A stretch of 33,062 nucleotides of DNA from Acidobacteriaceae bacterium (GTDB taxonomy: Bacteria; Acidobacteriota; Terriglobia; Terriglobales; Acidobacteriaceae), in contig CAHJWN010000044.1 of the NCBI GenBank assembly GCA_903642265.1, positions 1 through 33,062 on the forward strand. The letters run 5' to 3'. The notes under the pieces are model-generated. The model was not told where the DNA came from and did no database searches. It saw nothing but the letters and a program-made list of their open reading frames with translations. Shown piece by piece: positions 1 through 9,000 of the stretch (position 1 is the first letter of the stretch; every line of letters begins with the position of its first letter). The translations under genes were made by a program, and so were the position numbers.

Positions 1-3000
1 GAAAGGGAGATGTTTTCTTTGCTTCCCTGACTCCAGCACAGGTCTCAGAAATCCCAGCTGGCTGCACCAGCACCAGCTGCGTGCAAGTCGTATGGACGCC
101 ACCCGCTGGTTTAGGTACGTCGCAGCCTGACGGGGTCGCGGTAGATGGCGCAGGTGACGTATTTATCGCGGATGGCGCACTCGACAAAGTCTTAGAGATC
201 CCGGTCGGCTGCGCCAGCACGAGTTGTCAGGTCAAGGTGGGTTCAGGATTTCAAGTGCCTACGGGTGTAGCCGTGGATGCTGCTGGCGATGTCTTCGTCT
301 CGGACGCTAATCTTGGGGTGTTCGAGGTTCCGGCCGGATGCGCGACCTATAGCTGCCAGACTATGGTGTACGCTGGCGGCGCTCCGTTTGGCGTGGCGCT
401 GGATGGAAAGGGCGATGTCGTCGTTCCTCTGTCGACAGGCCAGGCTGTGGTCGAGGTGAATCGGTCGGGGACGCAGGCGTTAAACTTCCCCACGACTACC
501 CTGGGCGCCACCAATACCGCATCTGTCACGCTGCAGAACATCGGCAACCAGGCACTCCAAGCAGAGACTCCGTTGCTGATTAATGTTAGCGGAGCAAGCT
601 ACGCCATTCAGGCCGGATCTGGAATCCCGGTTGACTGCTCCGCCACTGCAACGCTTGCGCCGGGCGCGAGTTGCAACGCCAGCATCCTTTTTTCGCCGCA
701 GAGCTATACGCAGCCAAACACCGGTACCGCCGTCTTCGCCGATAACGCCTTGAATGCTGCGAGTGCCGCGCAAACAGTCACTCTTGTCGGGACTGGGGCG
801 CAGCCGGTGCAGAGCTTCTACCGGGTGGCCGTGACTTATACCGGTCCTGGTTCGGGACAGGTGACGGACACATCTGGCGCAATCAACTGCACGGACGTAA
901 GTGGAACGTCGTCGGGAACATGCACGGTAAACCTGCCATCGAATGGCACGGTGACTTTCAATGCGGCACCCTCGGCCACCTCAACGTTCCAAGGCTGGGG
1001 CGGTGCATGCGCGAACGCGGGATCAAACCCCACCTGCAGCGTGGTGCTTACCCAGGCCACAACAATCATTGCGATATTCGTCAACCTACCGACCAATCTC
1101 CTGACGGTGACAGCATCTGGTACCGGTACGGGAACAGTGACGGACAATCTGGGAGAGCTTGCCTGCAACAGGTCCAACGGTTTGACGATGGGGCTTTGCT
1201 CAGGTGCCTATGCTCCCGGCACTCTCGTCACCCTGACTGAATCAGCCTCTGGCTCTTCAGTCTTCGTGGGCTGGGGCGGCGCGTGCGCCAACTCGTACAC
1301 CATACCGTCGTGCATCGTGACCGTGGATGCTGCGCAGAATGTAAGCGCAAGCTTTGTAGCAGCGTCGGCCACACAGTCAGGAACGCTTATGCCCATCACC
1401 GCCGGTGTCGTATACGGACAGGGCGGCAGCTTTGCGAGCAATCTCGCAAACAATGGCGGAGTAACTGCGGGCAGCTTAGGTAACTCGCAGGGTATGTTGG
1501 TGGATAGCAGCGGCAATCTTTACGTGGCCGACGGCGCTAATAATCGTGTGTTGTTTTATCCCGCAGGAAGTACAACGCCGACGCGGGTTTACGGACAGAA
1601 CGGTAGTTTTACCAGTAACAATGCCGGAACAAGCGCGAGCAGCCTGCATAATCCGCAGGGTATTGCGGTGGACGGCAGCGGAAACGTGTATGTGTCTGAC
1701 GAGGTTAACAGTCGTGTTCTCTTTTACCCTGCCGGCAGCACCATTGCGACGCGGGTGTATGGACAGGGCGGAAGCTTCACAAGCGCTACAGGGAACAATG
1801 GCGGAGTCAGCGCCGACAGTCTTTACATCCCGATGGGGATTGTTCTCGATCAGAGCGGCAATCTGTATGTGGCGGATTATGGGAACAGTCGCATCCTGTT
1901 TTATCCATCCGGCAGCACCACTGCTACGCGGGTTTATGGGCAGGGTGGCAGCTTCACCAGTAACACTCCAAACAATGGCGGGATCAGCACCAACAGCTTG
2001 AACCAGGCGCAGGCTGTTGCGATGGATAATAGCGGCGATCTTTATGCGGCCGACAGTCATAACAACCGCGTGTTGTTCTACCCGGCCAACAGCACCACTG
2101 CCACGCAAGTCTATGGGCAGGGTGGCAGCTTTACCTCCGGCATCGCGAACAACGGCGGAGTCGACGCCGGCACTCTGAACAATCCACTCGCACTCGCATT
2201 GGACAGCAACAATGGTCTCTACGTCGTAGACCGCTCGAATAATCGTGTCCTGTACTACCCGTTTGGTACTGCCGGCGCATCGCGGGTCTATGGGCAGGGC
2301 GGTAGCTTCAACTCCGCAACACTGAATAATGGCGGAATCAGTGCAAACAGCCTGAGTCAGCCATGGGGTGTGGCTGTTGGCGGAAACGGCGAACTTTATA
2401 TCGCCGACTACGGGAACAGCCGTGTGCTGGGGTTTGGCAGCTTTGGCAATGTCAGTGTCTGCCCAGCGAACCAGGGCGGATCCTCGCCCTGCAACAACAC
2501 CGTTACCTACAGCTACGCAGCGGTCTCGACAACGGTCATTGGCGCCACCCAGGTCCTCACGCAGGGAGCTCCTGGCCTTGATTTTTCGCTGGGCACCAAC
2601 ACCTGCAAGGGAACCATCACGGAGGGGAGCACCTGCGATGTCGACGTCAATTTCACGCCGCTTGCGCCCGGACTGCGGACTGGCGCGGTGCAGTTGTATG
2701 ACAATGCGGCAAATCTTGTCGCGAGCGCACCGGCCTACGGAGTTGGTCAAGAACCGCAGATTGCCTTTGGCCCGGGTGTCCAAATCGCTCTACCGCTAAC
2801 AGGACTGCATTACAACGTCGGCGTTGCTGTCGATGCCTCGGGGAACACCTTTGTTGCGGATTACACAGCTGGCGTGGTCGTGAAGTACTCGCCTACAGGC
2901 GCCCAGACTACGGTTCCAGCTACTGGTTTGTCTGCTCCGATCGGCGTGGCGGTAGATGGGGCGGGCGCTGTTTACATCGTGGATCAAAACCTTCCATATG

Positions 3001-6000
3001 CAGTGAAGGTGACTCCTGGTGGAGTCCAAAGCACGTTGGGGAGTGGCCTTTCGAACCCAATCGGGATTGCGCTTGATGGAGCGGGTGATGTTTTCATCGG
3101 CGATCGCAACAACAACCGGGTGGTTGAGATCTCGCCAACGGGTGTGCAGACCACCGTGCCTGCCACGGGTCTGAATCAACCCTGGGGCGTTGCGGTCGAT
3201 GCCCAAGGGGACGTCTTTATCGCAGATGGTGGCAACTCGCGAGTGTTAGAAGTGACACCGGCCGGTGTGCAGACGATTGTGGCCGCAAACGGGGTAGCTC
3301 AGCCCTATGGTGTCGCGGTCGACGCTGCAGGCGACGTGTACATTGCCGATCCAGTCCACGCGCGAGTCGTGGAAGTTCCGGCGGGCGGAGGTGCCCAGAT
3401 CACCGTGGGCAGCGGCTTGAATTACCCGAGCGGAGTAACAGTCGATGGCGCCGGCAATCTCCTTATCGGGGATCAAGGTGCCGGACAGGTGGTCAAGTTG
3501 AACCGGTCGCAACCGCCGGCGATCAGCTTTGCCACGACGAATGTCGGGAGCACAAGCACGGATAGTCCGGTCTCGTTCACGGTCCAGAATATTGGCAATC
3601 AAGTGCTGACGGGCTCGTTGGTTCTGAACCTGGGGGGCAGCTTTGCTGAGACGAATACCCAGGATTGCTCCGCCTCCTTGCCGTTAGGGCCTGGCGGGCT
3701 TTGTGTCGAGAGCTTCAGCTTCACGCCGCAGAGCTCGAGTTTCTTCTCGGGCACTGCGATGTTCACGGACAACAGCCTGAACCTCTATCCACTGGCCACC
3801 CAGACGGTCAATCTCGTGGGGACTGGTGCTGTCAATGGCGTAGCCGCGACCGTAGCCGTTCCCAATCTACTTGGACAGACACAGGCAGCGGCGGCAGCAC
3901 CCCTCTCCAGCGTGGGCCTGGCGATGGGTAGCATTTCGACGGCCTCAAGTCCAACCGTGCCTCTCGGCAGCATCATCAGTGAAAACCCAGTGGCCGGAAC
4001 GCAGGTTGCGGTTGGTTCAGTCGTGAACCTGCTCGTATCAAGCGGCATTACACAAGCACCATCACCTAATCCGCTGGTGCTCGAAAACAATTACTTTGTT
4101 ACGGGCGATTACGTCTCGGCGGGTGTAACGCTGCGGGCAACCGGTGTTGGCGGCATGGCAACCGGAAGCATCACCATCCCGAGCTACACGCAGAGTGCAA
4201 CTCAGGGAGTTCCAGACGGCGCCGATGTGGTTGATGCATTCCTGTACTGGGAGACGCTTGAGAATACGGCGACCGCCTCGTCCACACTTGGAACCTTCAA
4301 TGGCTTTCCGATCGTCGGCCAGCAGATTGGCAACGATCTTCAAAACTACACCGACGGTGTATTCACGGGGACGCTCCGCGCGTATCGTGCGGCAGTTAAT
4401 GCCTACCTCCCGGTCGGGGCGGCTGGAACACGAATCGTGTCAGGAACCTACAAAGTGTCCTTGCCTGATGCAAGGACCGCAGTGCCGGTGACTGAGGGTG
4501 CGAGCCTGGTGATGGTCTATCGCGTTCTTTCGCCGAACTTTCCGCTGAAGTCTGTCGTGATCTACGACGGTGCCGCTATTCCAGCGGTCGCAGGGACACA
4601 AGTGGTGCAGGGGTTCTATGACGCAACTGGCGGAGCAAACAGCAGCGGCAAGAATACGAATGTTTTTGCCAGCAATGGTAGCTGGAACAACAGCGTCAAC
4701 ACGGTGGCACTTGGAAGCTCGAACCGGTTCAATGCGGTGCTGAATCCGGCGAACGCATACGCCGCGGTGATCCTGAGCACGCCGGTAAACAACAGCGACA
4801 ACGATGGCATCCTTGACGCATGGAAGGCAGGCCCGGGTGGAAGCGACTTCCATGCTGGCCAGCCAGGCTATTACGACGTCAAAACATCAACGTGGGTCGG
4901 TCTGGCGGGCGCAAAACACGGCCAGAAAGACCTCTTTGTTCAACTCGACTATATGTGCGGAGCGCTGCTTGCAAGCGGTGCCTGCGACCCGGGCAAGGAA
5001 AATCTGTTCCCCTCGCCTGACACGGACGGCAACGATCCGCTTGCGATGGTGCAGCAGGCATTTGCCAACTCGGGAGTTCAACTGCATTTGCAGGTTGGCA
5101 ATGCGGTGCCTGAAGATACCTGCGTCGACGGCAGTTCGTCGCAGCTATGTCAATTTCCGGGCCAGCCAGGCGTGATTGGCTGGAAGAACAGCCTTGAATT
5201 TTCGAAGCTCTATCCGCGCAATCTGTATGCGTGCCTTACGGGCGGCGATTGCACGACCCGCTTTCCTTACGGGCAGAAGGACAGTTATCACTATGTTTTG
5301 ATGGGCCACTCGCTGGCCATACCGGCATGGAACACGCGCTACGGGACGTTGACGTCTATCAAAGTCGTGAGTGGGGTAACGACGATCACGACGGTGGACC
5401 GCGGCACGGGGATCAACGCCTGCCCAAGCCGCATTACGCTTGGCGGCGTCCTTGGAAACCCGGCATTGAACGGGGTCTACAACACGACCGGTTGCGCAGA
5501 CACGAAGACGATCTCCCTTTTGACACCTGGCGTTCCAAACTACACCTATCCCAACAGCATCCTGCCTGAACCCGTGATAGGTCTTACTTCGGGGACAATC
5601 ACGAGCATCTCGGGCTACTCCGATTTGGGCGGCGCAGATTCTGCAGTCACCCTGGGTCTCTGGCTAACGGCCCCCAACCAGGACATGAGCAAGAAGGCCA
5701 ACGTGCTGGCTGGGACGATCTTTCATGAGATTGGGCATACGCTGGGCCTGAGCCACGGCGGCTTGTACTTCGACACACCGAACAGCTACGTTCCGACGTT
5801 TGACGCAAACTGCAAGCCGAACTACCAAAGTGTAATGAACTATCTCTTCCAACTTGATCTGGTTGGGCCGAATCAAACTCTTGCTTTCTCGAACCAGACG
5901 CTCAACACCATTAATGAAAACGCCGCTGGTTCGATGACCCAGCTTACCGACGGCTCGGGCAACCCTGCGACGTTCCCAACCTCGTCCTGGTACGTTCCGT

Positions 6001-9000
6001 ACACATTGGGCTCACCAGTCAGCCCTGCAACGCGGCATTGCGATGGAACTCCGCTTACCGGCGATTCTTCGTATCGCGTGGATGCATCGATTGCACCTAT
6101 TACTCCGGCGTGGTCAAGCCCGCAGGACCTGAGCTTCGTTGGCACACTGCAGTCTGCGGAGCGCGGATTCAACGATCTGACCAACATGGATCTGCGCCAG
6201 GTGGGTGCAACCGGCGGGGAGTTTGCGTCGCTGGCGACCGCGCTTTCGTTCGGCTCCTCGGTTGCGCCGCTGAACATCAGCGCAGGCGGCAACGTGACGC
6301 TGGGCAGCGGCGGCACCATTGCTCTTGGCAGCGGCGGCAACATTACGCTTGGCAGCGGCGGGAATGTCACGTTGGGCAGCGGCGGCACGATCGCTCTTGG
6401 CAGCGGCGGAAATATCACACTTGGGAGTGGCGGCAACGCGACTGTTCCGAGCGGCAGTGTAATCACACCCGGTGGCAGTGGGACGATCGCGCTTGGCAGC
6501 GGCGGCAACGTGACACTGGGCAGTGGTGGCACGATCACGCTGGGCAGCGGCGGCAACATTACACTGGGCAGCGGGGGCAATGTGACGCTGGGCAGTGGCG
6601 GCAACATCGCTCTCGGCAGCGGGGGAAACATAACCGTTCCATCGACTGGCGGTACTTACAGCATTGACGGCAGTGGTGGCGTAATCACGCTGGGCAGCGG
6701 CGGCAACATCACGCTCGGGAGTGGTGGCAATGTGACTCTGGGTAGCGGCGGCAACATCGCACTTGGGAGCGGTGGCAATATTATCCTCGGCAGCGGTGGC
6801 AACATCACGTTAGGCAGCGGCGGCAATATTGCGCTTGGCAGTGGCGGGAATGTGATTCTGGGCAGTGGCGGCAATATTACGCTTGGAAGTGGCGGCACCA
6901 TCACTCTCGGCAGTGGCGGCAACATCACGTTAGGAAGCGGCGGGAATGTCATCCTGGGCAGCGGCGGAACGGTAACGCTCGGCAGCGGCGGGAATCTCGC
7001 GGCGGGCGATGCCGGTAACATCACTCTCGGCAGTGGCGGAGCGGCTTCTATCGGGGCTGGCGGAACCATTACGCTGGGCAGTGGCGGCAGCGTGGCAATC
7101 GACGGCGCTGCCGGCAACATCACGCTTGGCAGCGGCGGCAACATCACCCTCGGAAGCGGTGGCAGCCTGACGCTTAATAGCGGCGGCAACATCACGTTGG
7201 GCAGTGGCGGGAATATCACGCTTGGCAGCGGCGGCGTTGTGACGCCGTTCGGAGGATCGGCCATTACCGTGGCAGCGGGTGGCAACATCACTCTTGGCAG
7301 TGGCGGCAACATTGCTCTTGGGAGCGGTGGGAACATCACTCTTGGAAGCGGCGGCAATATCGCGCTTGGCAGCGGCGGGAACATTGCGTTGGGGAGTGGC
7401 GGCAATATTGCGCTTGGCAGCGGCGGCACCATAGCGCTTGGGAGCGGTGGGAACATCACTCTTGGCAGTGGCGGCGTAATTACGCTCGGCGCCAATGGCA
7501 GTCTTATCCAGGGAACAGGTTCATCGATCAGCCTGGGCAGTGTAAACAACATCACGCCCGCGAGCGGCGGCCCGCTGGCTGCCAACGAGTTGACGTACGA
7601 GACAGCCAACTCAGTCGTTCGTCCGCCCACGGCTCCGACCGAGACTCCGTCTGCGGCAGGCGTCAGCCCGGCCAGCGTCCGGATCAACTGGAAGGCGCCG
7701 GTGTTTGGTGTCGTCCAGACTTACACCATCTATCGCAGCTCGAATGGTGCAACGCCGGTCGTCATTGGCAGCGTCAGCGGGGTGAATGGCAACCCGCCAG
7801 CAACGGAATTTACAGACTCCAATCCTGACACCATCTCCGCGACGGTGGTCTACACGGTCACAACTCTGCTTGTTCCCGATACTTCCGGGCCATCGCGCCA
7901 GAGTGTGCCTTCGCCTCCAGCGGTGATCAAGAATGACCAGAGCATTGTTCTCGGGCCGCTGCCAAGCTCGGTAACGCTTGCAAATCCGCCAACGATTACA
8001 GCAACTGCGATGTCTGGCGGTGCGCCCAACGGGTTACAGGTTGCCTTCAGCGCGGCGGGATCCTGCTTGATTGCCGGTCAATCGATCATGGGCAACATCT
8101 CTTCTGCGGTGGTGGCTCTCGTCACGACGGGAAGCTGCACTGTCACGGCAACGCAACCGGGCACAACCGCGTTCAATGCAGCTAACTCGGTATCGGGAAC
8201 CTTTATGGTCCTGCCGCTCAACTCAGGATTGAAATCACAGACGATCACCTTTCCTTTGCTGCCGAACACGCAATACGGGCAATCCTTTACGCTTGGAGCG
8301 ACATCGTCTGTGCCCAACACGGCAGTCAGCTATATGGCATCTGGACCATGCACAGCGAGCGGCGGTATCAGCGGTATTGGAGTATGCAAGATCACGGCAT
8401 CTGCTCCGGCGACCAGCACGTATAGTGGTGCATCGTTGACCCAGTCGTTCAACATCTATCCAGCGGTACTGAAGGTGACGGCTGACAGTCTCAATGTGAC
8501 TTTCGGGCAGCCCGTTCCGGCGTTGACTTACCTCTATAGCGGCTTTGTGAATGGCGATACAGCATCGGTAGTAAGTGGCAAACCTGCGCTGTCGACGATT
8601 GCTACTGCAGCAAGCAGCGCGGGCAGCTATCCGATCGTTGTGGCGACTGGTTCACTCGCTACAACAAACTATTCCTTCCTCTATGTAGATGGCACGTTGA
8701 CGGTACAAGCGGCGAACCAGACGGCGCTGGTGCTTACAACAAGCTCACCCCTGACATTTAATCAAAGCGAGACAATGAGCGTTGCGGGTGGCAGCACTGG
8801 AGGATCGGTGACCTACAACCTGATCAGCGGCACCTGCACCATCGCAGGAGCCAAATTAACTGCTGGCAGCGGGACCGGTAGCTGCATAGTTACGGCAACC
8901 ATGGCGGGAAGCACCAACTACAGCTCCATCACCAGCACGCCTGCGGTGGTCTCGCTGGGCCTTGCAGTCCAAACGATCGCGTTCACTACTAACCCCCCAT

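Noticed and set aside
1476..2783. 435-codon minus-strand frame
   Set aside because: It lies opposite the six-blade propeller repeats; the periodic sequence keeps it open. The plus-strand protein has clear domain signatures, this one has none.
6285..7500. CRISPR-like or satellite DNA array
   Set aside because: The 24-bp units are contiguous, translate in frame and lack unique spacers; they encode a protein repeat.
5873..7687. Two long minus-strand frames encoding a proline-rich LPPLPS octapeptide repeat
   Set aside because: They are the exact antisense of the GGN(I/V)(T/A)LGS array; GGC/AGC-rich repeats read backwards have no stops. No ribosome site or export signal was found.
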